DNA from: Desulfobacterales bacterium
GTDB lineage: Bacteria; Desulfobacterota; Desulfobacteria; Desulfobacterales; ETH-SRB1
DNA: 11,165 bases
Direction of reading: 5' to 3'
Assembly: GCA_030669465.1 (NCBI GenBank)
Contig: DAOVDN010000012.1
Coordinates: forward strand, 1 to 11,165
Shown here: positions 1 through 8,141 of the stretch, piece after piece
Layout of the letters: every line of letters begins with the position of its first letter
Numbering within the stretch: position 1 is the first letter of the stretch
Made by a program: the position numbers and the translations under genes
The notes under the pieces: generated by a model
What the model was told of the DNA's origin: nothing
The model's database searches: none
The model's input: the letters and a program-made list of their open reading frames with translations, nothing else

Positions 1-66
1 TGCACGGTTGATTTGTTGAGCAATAAATACAAGAATCTATTGATTATGTCAATTTGAACAAACAAC

Positions 67-113
67 TTTTCCACTCAACCACTCGACCATTTTTCCACTC
101 AACTACTCAACCA
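67..113. repeat. 24-bp imperfect tandem repeat, two copies
   Basis: Two copies of a 24-bp unit lie side by side (67-90 and 91-113, the second one base short), each beginning TTTTCCACTCAAC and ending CTCRACCA. They differ at two positions. Each unit itself contains two ACTCRACC-like halves. It lies just downstream of the response-regulator stop codon. The rest of 1-132 shows no gene; a short GCGTAGC direct repeat at about 117-133 touches the stop codon. Confidence 0.75.
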
Positions 114-132
114 ATTGCGTAGCAAAGCGTAG

Positions 133-864
133 CTAATCGTAATCAAAGACATATCCTATCGACCGAAGGGTTCTAAAATAGACCGGTTTTTTGGGATTGT
201 CCTCAAAATATTTACGAAGCCGCACAATGAAATTGTCAACCGTCCGGCTTGTAGTGGCCCTGGTGTATCCCCAGCCTATTTCCAACAGCTTGTTTCGCGA
301 AAGAGCCTTGCCCCGATTGGCAATAAAAAGCTTTAAAAGCTTGACTTCCTGCTCGGTCAGGCTGATTTTTCCGCATTTGCAATGAGCGGTAGATGTATCA
401 AAATCAATCCGGTTGTCTCCAAACGCATAGGTCTTCGCCAATGAAGAGCGCTGGGCTCTGTTGGAATCACCCTCGCCGTTATACCATGATGACCTGGTCA
501 AAAGTCGCTCTATTCGTAGCAGGAACTCCTCAAGATTGAAAGGTTTTGATAGATAATCGTCCACACCGTAAGAAAGGCCTTTCACCTTATCATCAGGGTC
601 GCTCTTGGCAGATAATATCAGAATCGGAACCCGTTCATCTTCAAGACGGATATTTCGAAGCACGGATAATCCATCTATACCGGGCAGCATAATATCCAGC
701 ACAATCAGATCCGGCTGCTCTTCCTTCCATTTTTGAAGGCCTGAAATGCCGTCCGGAGCCATTATCACATCATACCCCTGAAGCGAGAGGTTCAATTTCA
801 GACCTTCCGCTATATGTCCATCATCTTCGATGACAAGGATGCGTTTTTCTTTGAAATTTTTCAC
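133..864 (-). CDS. OmpR/PhoB-family response regulator
   Basis: A 243-residue DNA-binding response regulator. The receiver domain (about residues 8-122) has the acidic pair D14/D15, the phospho-acceptor D57 in LIVLDIMLPG, the switch residue S85 and the conserved K107 in the LSKPF motif. After a linker of about 20 residues comes a winged-helix domain (about 145-242) with the usual ending RTLRSIGYVF. It should act in the cytoplasm as a dimer on direct-repeat sites once phosphorylated. The start is GTG, supported by AGGAAAG five bases upstream. It follows the kinase gene by 32 bases on the same strand, so the two are probably co-transcribed and cognate. The regulated process cannot be read from the sequence; tandem boxes in the spacer at 2059-2085 are candidate binding sites. 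Confidence 0.95.
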   Translation of the reverse strand: MKNFKEKRILVIEDDGHIAEGLKLNLSLQGYDVIMAPDGISGLQKWKEEQPDLIVLDIMLPGIDGLSVLRNIRLEDERVPILILSAKSDPDDKVKGLSYGVDDYLSKPFNLEEFLLRIERLLTRSSWYNGEGDSNRAQRSSLAKTYAFGDNRIDFDTSTAHCKCGKISLTEQEVKLLKLFIANRGKALSRNKLLEIGWGYTRATTSRTVDNFIVRLRKYFEDNPKKPVYFRTLRSIGYVFDYD

Positions 865-896
865 GAATGCTTTCCTATGATAGTAAGGAACTGGTT

Positions 897-1862
897 TTAC
901 TTTTCGCTCTTCGCTGAATAAGGTAAAATTAAAGTAAAAACCGATCCCTCTCCCCTCCCTTTGCTTTCGGCAATGACTTTTCCTTTATGAATCCGTGCAA
1001 TGCTCTGCACCAGATGCAGGCCAAGTCCACTCCCACTGGCCGGCACATTATCTGACTGGCCGGTCTGATAAAATTTCCTGAAGATCTTTTTGATTTCAGA
1101 TTTTTCAAGTCCAATACCGTTGTCCTCAAAACGGATATGCAATTGGCGCTTTTGCGACTTAAAGCTAATATCCACTCTTGGCAGTTCCGATTCATTATAT
1201 TTGATAGCATTGGTCAGCAGATTCATCAAGAGTATTTCAAATAAAGACAGATTGATAGAATATAAAAAAGGCTTATCCGAAGGATTATGAATATTGATTT
1301 CACAATTCCGAAAAAGGTGTTTATTCTTTTCATAAAACTGTTCAACCGTATGCACAAGATCCGACATGACAAACTCCCCTCCATAGTTCCTGCTCTCAAT
1401 CCTGGCAAGGTCCAATATGCGGCTGATATTGTCCGAAAGCCGGCTCACATCGGAAATCATGTAATGGATATACTTGAGCTGATCTTCGCGGGAAAGCTCA
1501 TGTTTCAAAAAGGTTTCAAGATACAGATTCAATGAAGTAACAGGGGTCTTCAGCTCGTGGGTAAAATTGTTGATAAAGTTACGCTGCATCCGGTAGAGCT
1601 GCAATGTTTTTTGATTGTATACAAAGATAGTAAATATCCCGAGCAGAATGATCCCGACAAGGATTGAAAGAACCATAATAACCACCCAGGTCTGAGGCTC
1701 CAAAACCTGACCCGGATCGAGATTGAACTTTTTTACGACCGCCCTGAGCCCCGCGCTGACTTCCATATACCAGTAAATATACAGGAACAGGGATGTAGCC
1801 AGAGCCACGATGGAGAAGACAAAAATAAAAATAGGATGAAAAAACCACTTTGATCGATTCAT
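897..1862 (-). CDS. membrane sensor histidine kinase, compact input domain
   Basis: A 321-residue sensor kinase. Two hydrophobic segments (about residues 8-32 and 58-82) enclose an outer loop of only about 25 residues, and I see no HAMP or PAS domain before the dimerisation helix. The HisKA region has H102 in THELKTP. The ATPase domain shows the N box (NLLTNAIKYN, about 214-223), G1 (DNGIGLE, 247-253), F box (FRKFYQ, 261-266) and G2 (GSGLGLHL, 277-284), so it should be active. The tiny loop suggests sensing within the membrane or through a partner protein; that is inference. The ATG start gives a proper N-terminal membrane helix but has only a weak ribosome-binding site. It is the first gene of a kinase-regulator pair. 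Signal unknown. Confidence 0.95.
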   Translation of the reverse strand: MNRSKWFFHPIFIFVFSIVALATSLFLYIYWYMEVSAGLRAVVKKFNLDPGQVLEPQTWVVIMVLSILVGIILLGIFTIFVYNQKTLQLYRMQRNFINNFTHELKTPVTSLNLYLETFLKHELSREDQLKYIHYMISDVSRLSDNISRILDLARIESRNYGGEFVMSDLVHTVEQFYEKNKHLFRNCEINIHNPSDKPFLYSINLSLFEILLMNLLTNAIKYNESELPRVDISFKSQKRQLHIRFEDNGIGLEKSEIKKIFRKFYQTGQSDNVPASGSGLGLHLVQSIARIHKGKVIAESKGRGEGSVFTLILPYSAKSEK

Positions 1863-1873
1863 ATTTACAGGTG

Positions 1874-1906
1874 ATTGCGAATTTAGGAATTTAGGAATTG
1901 CGAATT
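1874..1906. repeat. short nested direct repeats upstream of the kinase gene
   Basis: ATTGCGAATT occurs at 1874-1883 and again at 1897-1906. Between and across them is a 9-bp tandem unit, AATTTAGGA, in two copies plus a partial one. It sits 12 bases upstream of the kinase start codon, so it lies in the leader or promoter of the two-component genes. The style matches the other short tandem repeats in this window. Confidence 0.7.
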
Positions 1907-1959
1907 ATTTAAAATCGTTATGAACTTGATAAAATTAGAAAAAACCACAATTTTATACT

Positions 1960-1967
1960 TTTTACAA
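1960..1967 (-). promoter_or_regulatory. TTGTAAAA box on the minus strand (possible operator half-site)
   Basis: The 8-mer TTGTAAAA reads on the minus strand here and twice on the plus strand at 2060-2067 and 2071-2078. All three copies are in the single spacer between the divergent kinase and unknown genes. Recurrence inside one divergent promoter region suggests a regulator site, but AT-rich sequence raises the chance of coincidence. Confidence 0.3.
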
Positions 1968-2058
1968 GATCATTAACTATAATAAATATAACAAATAAAC
2001 AACGATTTATCTCAACTTTCAGCCCAAATATTTTGCCATATCTTCCCTAACGACTTGA

Positions 2059-2085
2059 TTTGTAAAACTTTTGTAAAATGTAAAA
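2059..2085 (+). promoter_or_regulatory. tandem TTTGTAAAA boxes at 11-bp spacing (candidate response-regulator site)
   Basis: TTTGTAAAA occurs at 2059-2067 and 2070-2078, exactly 11 bp apart, and a third TGTAAAA follows at 2079-2085. OmpR/PhoB-family regulators typically bind direct repeats spaced about one helical turn (11 bp). The site is upstream of the unknown gene at 2212 and of the kinase-regulator pair, so the neighbouring regulator is the natural candidate. Binding is inferred, not shown. I found no convincing sigma-70 promoter in this spacer. Confidence 0.4.
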
Positions 2086-2115
2086 AAATCCTGTAATTCT
2101 TGAGTCTTCTATATT

Positions 2116-2137
2116 AAGATTAATCTTTTAAAAAGAT
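2116..2137. promoter_or_regulatory. nested palindrome, possible operator
   Basis: AAGATTAATCTT (2116-2127) is a perfect 12-bp palindrome. Its right half is also the left arm of a second palindrome, ATCTTTT-A-AAAAGAT (2123-2137). The result is alternating half-sites in about 22 bp, some 75 bp upstream of the unknown gene. It may be an operator or simply a consequence of AT-rich sequence. There is no following T-run that would make it a terminator. Confidence 0.3.
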
Positions 2138-2211
2138 CAGCACACAAAAATTGTAACCGTTCACGGATACCAAAAATTTAAGCTGAACTGAATTAAATGA
2201 GGCAGATATAT

Positions 2212-4134
2212 ATGAAAGACTATTACCACACTTTTCACATTCCTGTTATGGGAACCGGACACTCTGTTGACACACCTATCCGTGTAGCTCCTTTAGGTAT
2301 TACATCAGTTATTTCGCTTGTAGATGATCTTTTGTTCGAAAAAATCCGTAAATATTACAGCGAAAAGTACGATTTCCCCTATCTCAAGATACCAGCCAAT
2401 GAAAAGGATGGCAGGGCAAAAAGGATTACCGCCTATCTCGAAACTGTCCGAAAGATCGTTCAAATTAAAATGAAAGATATAAAAGAACAACCTTTCTTTA
2501 CAAATAACGACAAAAGTAAATACTTTGACCTGTTGCCGGAAGAAGCTCCCCTGAAAAGAGAATACAACAGGCTTCTCAATATGAAAGCGGGTCCTGAAAG
2601 AGATGCGCTTGCAAAAGATCTGACACTTAGAATGAAACCAGGCTCTATTGACGTAAATATCATGGTCAAACTTGACAGGATCAATTTTAACGGCAATGGC
2701 AATCAGCTCAGTGACGAATTCAGCGATGCCAAGGCAGCCCTTAGGGGCTATGCCAACAGCAACCTTCGGTCGAGCATCGTATTTTCAGCCGGAATCAACC
2801 AGTCTCTTTTTACTTATATGACCCGTTTTCGCGACTTTTACAGGGACAAAGCCGGTGAAATTAAAAAAAAGATCATTCTCAAGGTAAGTGACTTCCGATC
2901 CGCTCTTGTCCAAGGCAAATTTTTGGCCAAAAAAGGACTGGAAGTTTATGAATTTCGCATTGAATCAGGGCTAAATTGTGGCGGCCATGCCTTTGCTTCT
3001 AACGGTTATCTGCTCCCAGGCGTTCTGCGGGATTTCAAGAAAAAGAGGAAGGAGCTGGCTAAAAACTTTTTACCACTGATACAAAAGCACTACAAAAAGA
3101 TGGGCCGGGAATATCCTGAGTCAGCGATAAACAGCCATCCATTAATCACCGTACAGGGCGGGATCGGCACCCATGGAGAAGTTCGCAGACTCAGAGAAGA
3201 TTTCGGCATGGACATGACCGGCTGGGCCAGTCCTTTTTTGCTGGTCCCAGAGGTTACTACTGTGGATGACTCTACCCGTGAACTTTTAAGACAGGCTGAC
3301 GAAGATGACCTCTACGTAAGCGACATCTCTCCTCTCAATGTTCCTTTCAACAATGTATACAACACAGGATCGGAAATATGGACTCATGAAATGGCGGCAA
3401 AAGGGAAGCCGGGTTCCCTGTGCCGAAAGGGTTTTCTTGTATCTGACACCGAGTTTACTAAACTGCCTATTTGTCTTGCTTCAAGGCAATACCAGAAGAG
3501 AAAACTGGAGGAAATAGACAATATGGCTCTTTCAGATGTTGAAAAAGAAAGGCTTCGCGGGCAGGTTGTGGTAAAAGCCTGTATCTGCGACCATCTTGGA
3601 AACGGAGCCCTTATTGCCCTTGGAATCGTCAAGGAGCGAAGCGCGCCACAGTCAATATGCCCCGGCCCCAATATTGCCTGGTTTAAAAAATTTTACACAC
3701 TACAAGAGATGGTAGACCATATCTATGGAAGAGGCCCATCCCTGGTTTCATCCGAACGTCCGCATATGTTTGTCAAGGAGATCGTGATGTATGTGGACTA
3801 TTTTGAAAAGCAGGTAGCTCATTGTGCGTACACTCCCAGGGAAATCAAAACCCTGCGGGAATTCAAAGAGAATCTCGAAGATGGCATGGACCTTTGCCTG
3901 GATATTGCTCAAAAAGAGCCATATCACAGAGAAAACCTGGCCTCCATCCCTCCATGCGTGGAAAGACAAAGAGAGCGCTTAAGATCCATTTATGACAGTT
4001 TTGAAAAAAGCCAGAGCCACTACGGGTCATTAAAAACTCAAGAAGTTGAGGCTTCCGAAACTAAATCTCAAGCCCGTCAAAGCTCTTCATATATGAAAAA
4101 AGTTTCGACCTGTGCGACTGCGATAAATGCCTAA
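2212..4134 (+). CDS. unknown protein, probable flavin-type TIM-barrel enzyme
   Basis: A 640-residue soluble-looking protein that I do not recognise by name. ATG at 2212 is preferred over the in-frame ATG at 2197, because GAGG at 2199-2202 is placed correctly for 2212 and the sequence MKDYYHTFHIPVMGTG then starts the conserved-looking part. Residues about 10-40 (PVMGTGHSVDTPIRVAPLG) resemble the first strand of a barrel enzyme. ESGLNCGGHAF (about 251-261) and the glycine motif GGIGTHGEVRRL (about 316-327), then TGWASPFLLVPE, resemble the phosphate-binding region of nitronate monooxygenase-like or other FMN barrels. The C-terminal half has spaced cysteines (C404, C421, CxC at 457/459, C483 in CPGPN) that could bind a metal or Fe-S cluster. 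The last 35 residues are polar and probably disordered. It is monocistronic, divergent from the two-component genes. Fold assignment is moderate; substrate unknown. Confidence 0.85.
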   Translation: MKDYYHTFHIPVMGTGHSVDTPIRVAPLGITSVISLVDDLLFEKIRKYYSEKYDFPYLKIPANEKDGRAKRITAYLETVRKIVQIKMKDIKEQPFFTNNDKSKYFDLLPEEAPLKREYNRLLNMKAGPERDALAKDLTLRMKPGSIDVNIMVKLDRINFNGNGNQLSDEFSDAKAALRGYANSNLRSSIVFSAGINQSLFTYMTRFRDFYRDKAGEIKKKIILKVSDFRSALVQGKFLAKKGLEVYEFRIESGLNCGGHAFASNGYLLPGVLRDFKKKRKELAKNFLPLIQKHYKKMGREYPESAINSHPLITVQGGIGTHGEVRRLREDFGMDMTGWASPFLLVPEVTTVDDSTRELLRQADEDDLYVSDISPLNVPFNNVYNTGSEIWTHEMAAKGKPGSLCRKGFLVSDTEFTKLPICLASRQYQKRKLEEIDNMALSDVEKERLRGQVVVKACICDHLGNGALIALGIVKERSAPQSICPGPNIAWFKKFYTLQEMVDHIYGRGPSLVSSERPHMFVKEIVMYVDYFEKQVAHCAYTPREIKTLREFKENLEDGMDLCLDIAQKEPYHRENLASIPPCVERQRERLRSIYDSFEKSQSHYGSLKTQEVEASETKSQARQSSSYMKKVSTCATAINA

Positions 4135-4160
4135 GGCTTTTTCTTCAATCCGGCAAAGCC
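4135..4160. terminator. weak hairpin between convergent genes
   Basis: GGCTTT (4135-4140) pairs with AAAGCC (4155-4160) around a 14-nt loop, directly after the stop codon of the unknown gene and 21 bases before the helicase stop on the other strand. TTATTTTT follows at 4164-4171 with a short gap, and T-rich sequence flanks the other side of the stem. It could serve both convergent genes as a terminator, but the stem is short. Confidence 0.35.
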
Positions 4161-4181
4161 AACTTATTTTTGTGCAAACCC

Positions 4182-6302
4182 TTATAAGCTATAATCCATT
4201 ATCACGGGCTCTTTCATGATAAACTCGATAGCTCTTGCGGCTGTTTCAGCAGCTTCGGGGAAAATATGCGAAAGGGCTCTGATATGCCTCAGGTTGTCCG
4301 CAGTTCGGAGGATCAGAGAGGCAAGATTTCCTTCGGCTGTTTCGGCAATTGATATTGTACTCTCCCATGACTGACCGCAAGCCCAGGCATAAATTGCAGC
4401 GGCAGGCCGTAAAAATAACGGCCTGACCTCAAATTCTCGATCCGTCATATGCTTTGCAAATGGTCTTAAAGCACTTTTTACCATAAGAAAATGGGAGAGA
4501 AGCTTTTCCGGCAAAAATTCCCTGTCAATTCTGTCGTCCGACTCCTCTTCATTAACAAATGATGCCATTATAGCTGCAAGGAGAGCAGGATCGGATTCAT
4601 GAAAAATTCCAAGCCTGAACCCTTCCGCTATCATGAGAGGCTGATCAACCCTGAGCTGGGACGCCCACTTCCCGTCATCCGTCAACTCTCCGTTTTCTGT
4701 TACATATTTTTTTTCTTTCAGAAAATCAAGATGTCTTAAAAAATCCAGCACCAGGTACTTGAAGTCATATCCTATATGCTGTTTTTTCTTTTTTCTCTCT
4801 TTTGCGATCAGATACGCTGCAAAAGACTTTTTAAGAAGATCCTCTATCTGCTCCGGAGTGTGGGATAAAAGCAGGTTGAGAACCATGGAAAAGTTGATTT
4901 TTATCTGGCTTACAACGTCAGAAGAAGGTAAGTTTACAAGCTTTGCAACTAACCTTATATCCATAAATTTCCCTGGAATCAGCACTGCAAATCCAATATG
5001 ATCCATGCCCCTTCTTCCCGCCCTTCCTGTCATCTGATGAAATTCAGTAGGCTTTAACGGCAGAAATTCCCTGCCGTTGAACTTGTCTGAATTGAGAAAA
5101 GCCATTGTTCTGGCAGGAAAATTCACTCCGGCTGCCACGGTAGAAGTTGCAAAAACCGCATCGAGAAGTCCTTCCGTCATAAGTGTTTCCAGGACCAACT
5201 TCCATGAGGGCAGTTGCCCGCTGTGATGAGCGCCTACCGCCATGTTTTTTAGATGCTGTAACTGGCGGTGATTCGCAATATGAGGTGCTTGCGCCACAAG
5301 TTCTTCGATTCTTCGGCCAAGTTTTGCCTTCCGATGCTGATCACGTAGAATGTTTTCTTTGCATAGATCGAGAGCGTTGTCGCAATCGGCACGTGATTTA
5401 AGGAAGAATATTGCCGGAAGAAGGCGATACTTTTTAAAAACTCGCATGATCTTCCCAAAGGGAGGGAGTTTTTGCACAGGAGCAAGGAGCGGAGGATTTT
5501 TGCTCTTTATATAATCATCAACCTTTTTATAGATTCTTTTACTTTTCTTATGTTCGACTTGCGTTATAAGCGGAAGAAGCGTTCCCGAAGGATGAAAAAA
5601 AAGAGGGAAAAGGGGTACAGGCCTTTTTGTTTCCTCAACAACGATGCATTTTTTTGAGCGTATTAATGATAGCCATTTAGCTATCTGATGTGCATTTCCT
5701 ATTGTGGCTGAGAGTAAAAGAATAGGTATTCTGGACGGAAGATATATCATTGTCTCTTCCCAAACAACACCTCTGTCTTCATCCCCTAAAAAATGCGCTT
5801 CGTCAAGGATAACAAGATCGGTAGAGAGTGTTTCTCCAAAATGCATGGCATCATACAACTGATTACGCAGAATTTCAGTAGTTCCCACAATAATCGGTGC
5901 ATCAGGATTTTCTTTCCTGTCACCTGTTAATATGCCGACGTTCTCTGCTCCGAAGATTTTTGCAAATTCATTGTACTTTGAATTGCTTAAAGCCTTTAAA
6001 GGGGAAGCATACCACGATCTTCCTCCTTTTTTATGCACCCTGGCTATTGCCTTTTCCGCTATCCATGTCTTTCCGGCACCTGTCGGAGCGGTAACAAGAC
6101 AGTCCGCCCTGTCAATTGCCGATAAGGCTGAAATCTGGAAAGGATCAGGTTTAAATGGTGTTTTATCAGGTACGCCTATAGAAGCAAAAACCTTTTTCAG
6201 CCCGGCATCTGCGCCAGGTTTGATTTTAAGAATCCTTGATCTTATGACGGGTTTACCTTTTTTGCTATTTTGTCTGGTAAGATATCTTCTTTGCTTGTAC
6301 AT
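4182..6302 (-). CDS. Ski2-like DEAD/DEAH-box helicase (HelY/Mtr4-type)
   Basis: A 706-residue superfamily 2 ATP-dependent helicase. Motifs are complete: I APTGAGKT (72-79), Ia PLKALSNSK (101-109), Ib GTTEILRN (140-147), II DEAH (167-170), III LSAT (198-201), IV about 297-308, V TSTVAAGVNFPA (386-397) and VI QMTGRAGRRG (423-432). The GVNFPA and GRAGRRG forms are typical of the Ski2/Mtr4/HelY group. The C-terminal part (about 460-700) is helical and fits the ratchet and DSHCT-like region, but there is no room for the long beta-barrel arch of Mtr4. A very basic N-terminus (about residues 1-28) may contact nucleic acid. It starts 7 bases after the aspS stop with a poor ribosome-binding site, suggesting translational coupling. 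A role in RNA turnover or tRNA/rRNA handling is plausible; the substrate is unproven. Confidence 0.9.
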   Translation of the reverse strand: MYKQRRYLTRQNSKKGKPVIRSRILKIKPGADAGLKKVFASIGVPDKTPFKPDPFQISALSAIDRADCLVTAPTGAGKTWIAEKAIARVHKKGGRSWYASPLKALSNSKYNEFAKIFGAENVGILTGDRKENPDAPIIVGTTEILRNQLYDAMHFGETLSTDLVILDEAHFLGDEDRGVVWEETMIYLPSRIPILLLSATIGNAHQIAKWLSLIRSKKCIVVEETKRPVPLFPLFFHPSGTLLPLITQVEHKKSKRIYKKVDDYIKSKNPPLLAPVQKLPPFGKIMRVFKKYRLLPAIFFLKSRADCDNALDLCKENILRDQHRKAKLGRRIEELVAQAPHIANHRQLQHLKNMAVGAHHSGQLPSWKLVLETLMTEGLLDAVFATSTVAAGVNFPARTMAFLNSDKFNGREFLPLKPTEFHQMTGRAGRRGMDHIGFAVLIPGKFMDIRLVAKLVNLPSSDVVSQIKINFSMVLNLLLSHTPEQIEDLLKKSFAAYLIAKERKKKKQHIGYDFKYLVLDFLRHLDFLKEKKYVTENGELTDDGKWASQLRVDQPLMIAEGFRLGIFHESDPALLAAIMASFVNEEESDDRIDREFLPEKLLSHFLMVKSALRPFAKHMTDREFEVRPLFLRPAAAIYAWACGQSWESTISIAETAEGNLASLILRTADNLRHIRALSHIFPEAAETAARAIEFIMKEPVIMDYSL

Positions 6303-6309
6303 ATAGGTT

Positions 6310-8127
6310 TTATGGATTAGGAACGGTGGACAAAATCGTCTTGACCTTCAATGACAGCTCATCCAACTGTTCCTTGTTGGTTTTAGAAGGCGCATTAGTT
6401 AGAAGACATGCAGCCTTCTGGGTCTTTGGAAATGGAATAACATCACGGATAGAAGACTGCCCGCAGAGAATCATAACCAGCCTGTCAAAACCAAATGCAA
6501 TGCCTCCGTGCGGAGGAGCGCCGGAATCAAGCGCCGAAAGCAAAAAGCCGAACTTCTCTTCATAGGTCTTACGATCCATACCTAACGCTTCAAAGACTTT
6601 CTCCTGCAACTTTCTTTGATGCATACGGATGCTCCCCCCTCCGATCTCAGAACCGTTTAAAACAAGATCATAGGCACGGGATTTTACTGAGAGCGGATCA
6701 TCCCTGAGAAGCTCGTAATCTTCTTCAAAAGGAGCTGTAAAGGGATGGTGTAGCGCTTGATACCTTTTTTCGGTTTCATCATATTCCAGCAGAGGAAAAT
6801 GAGTAATCCATACGAACCTGAATTCATTTTCATCTATCAGACCGAGTTTCTTTCCGAGATGGTTTCTAAGATGCCCAAGGGCTTCATTTGTAATTTTTGG
6901 CTGATCAGCCACAAAAAATACCAGATCGCCTGGTTCCATTTCCAGATGCTGTGCTAATTCTTCTTTTTCTTTATCAGTAAAAAATTTTGCTATGGGGGAC
7001 TGCCAGGCATCTTCCCTGACCTTTATCCATGCCAGGCCCCTGGCCTTGTATACCGCAACAAGCTGTGTAAGATCATCGATTTCTTTTCGTGAAAAACCTA
7101 TGCACCCCTTTGCATTAAGAGCTTTGACTATTCCTCCTTTTTTCACAACACTGGAAAATACTTTAAAAGCGGAGTCTTCTACAATATCAGAGATGTCTTT
7201 CAGCTCCAGACCAAAACGAGTATCAGGTTTATCAAGACCGAATCGGGCGACTGCATCTGTGTATGAAAGACGTGAAAACGGAGGTTTGATCTCTATCCCA
7301 AGGATATCTCTGAAAAGATCTTGCATCATACCTTCGGTAACACTCATGATATCCTCTTCGCCGACAAAGGACATCTCCATATCTATCTGCGTAAACTCCG
7401 GCTGACGGTCCGCCCTGAGATCTTCATCTCGGAAACAGCGAACAATCTGATAATAACGATCAAATCCTGATATCATCAAAAGCTGCTTGAAGAGCTGTGG
7501 AGACTGAGGCAGAGCATAAAACTGCCCGGGATTTACCCTGCTGGGCACAAGATAGTCCCTTGCGCCTTCCGGGGTGCTGCGCGTCAAGACAGGTGTTTCT
7601 ATATCAATAAATCCGTGTCTGTTCAGGTAGTTGCGTACAGAAACAGCGGCTTTGTGCCTTAAAATAATATTATTTTGAAGTTGGGAGCGACGAAGGTCTA
7701 TGTGGCGGTATTTAAGACGAATATTTTCCGATACATCGACATTGTCCTCTATCAAAAATGGAGGAGTTTTAGCTCTATTTAAAATTTTAAGCTCAACCGC
7801 CGTAACTTCGATCTCGCCGGTGCTTAAATTGGGATTGGTCATCCCTTCCGGTCTTTTGTCAACTCTTCCACGCACACCAATGACATATTCACTTCGGATA
7901 GCATGGGCTTTTTTGTGCAGCCTTTCATCTACCTCAGGATTGAAAACAACCTGGGTTATCCCCTCCCTGTCACGCAAATCTACAAATATAACTCCTCCGT
8001 GATCCCTTCTGCGCTGCACCCATCCCATAAGCACCACTTCTTTCCCAACATCACCGGCGCCAAGCTCGCAACAGTTGTGGGTCCTCCTCGTTTCTCCCAG
8101 TACATCTGATAATGGTATATCCGACAA
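6310..8127 (-). CDS. aspS: aspartate-tRNA ligase, probably non-discriminating (Asp/Asn)
   Basis: Class II aminoacyl-tRNA synthetase of the bacterial type, 605 residues from the chosen start. An N-terminal OB-fold that reads the anticodon (about 20-120) is followed by motif 1 (GFIDIETPVLTRSTPEGARDY, about 172-192), motif 2 (VRCFRDEDLRADRQPEFTQ, about 229-247), the bacterial insertion (GAD) domain (about 295-430) and motif 3 (GGIAFGFDRL, 541-550). I chose the TTG at 8127 because AAGGAG lies 8 bases upstream. A longer reading from TTG at 8145 would overlap the hisS stop as TTGA but has no such site. H43 and G95 match the His31/Gly83 pair described for the dual-specific Pseudomonas enzyme, where E. 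coli has Leu and Lys, so it may also charge tRNA-Asn with Asp for GatCAB amidation. Second gene of the hisS operon. Confidence 0.96.
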   Translation of the reverse strand: MSDIPLSDVLGETRRTHNCCELGAGDVGKEVVLMGWVQRRRDHGGVIFVDLRDREGITQVVFNPEVDERLHKKAHAIRSEYVIGVRGRVDKRPEGMTNPNLSTGEIEVTAVELKILNRAKTPPFLIEDNVDVSENIRLKYRHIDLRRSQLQNNIILRHKAAVSVRNYLNRHGFIDIETPVLTRSTPEGARDYLVPSRVNPGQFYALPQSPQLFKQLLMISGFDRYYQIVRCFRDEDLRADRQPEFTQIDMEMSFVGEEDIMSVTEGMMQDLFRDILGIEIKPPFSRLSYTDAVARFGLDKPDTRFGLELKDISDIVEDSAFKVFSSVVKKGGIVKALNAKGCIGFSRKEIDDLTQLVAVYKARGLAWIKVREDAWQSPIAKFFTDKEKEELAQHLEMEPGDLVFFVADQPKITNEALGHLRNHLGKKLGLIDENEFRFVWITHFPLLEYDETEKRYQALHHPFTAPFEEDYELLRDDPLSVKSRAYDLVLNGSEIGGGSIRMHQRKLQEKVFEALGMDRKTYEEKFGFLLSALDSGAPPHGGIAFGFDRLVMILCGQSSIRDVIPFPKTQKAACLLTNAPSKTNKEQLDELSLKVKTILSTVPNP

Positions 8128-8141
8128 TGGATTAACTCCTT

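Noticed and set aside
5932..6306. 124-codon open frame opposite the helicase gene
   Set aside because: It is antisense to a clearly coding region with all helicase motifs and has no recognisable product of its own.
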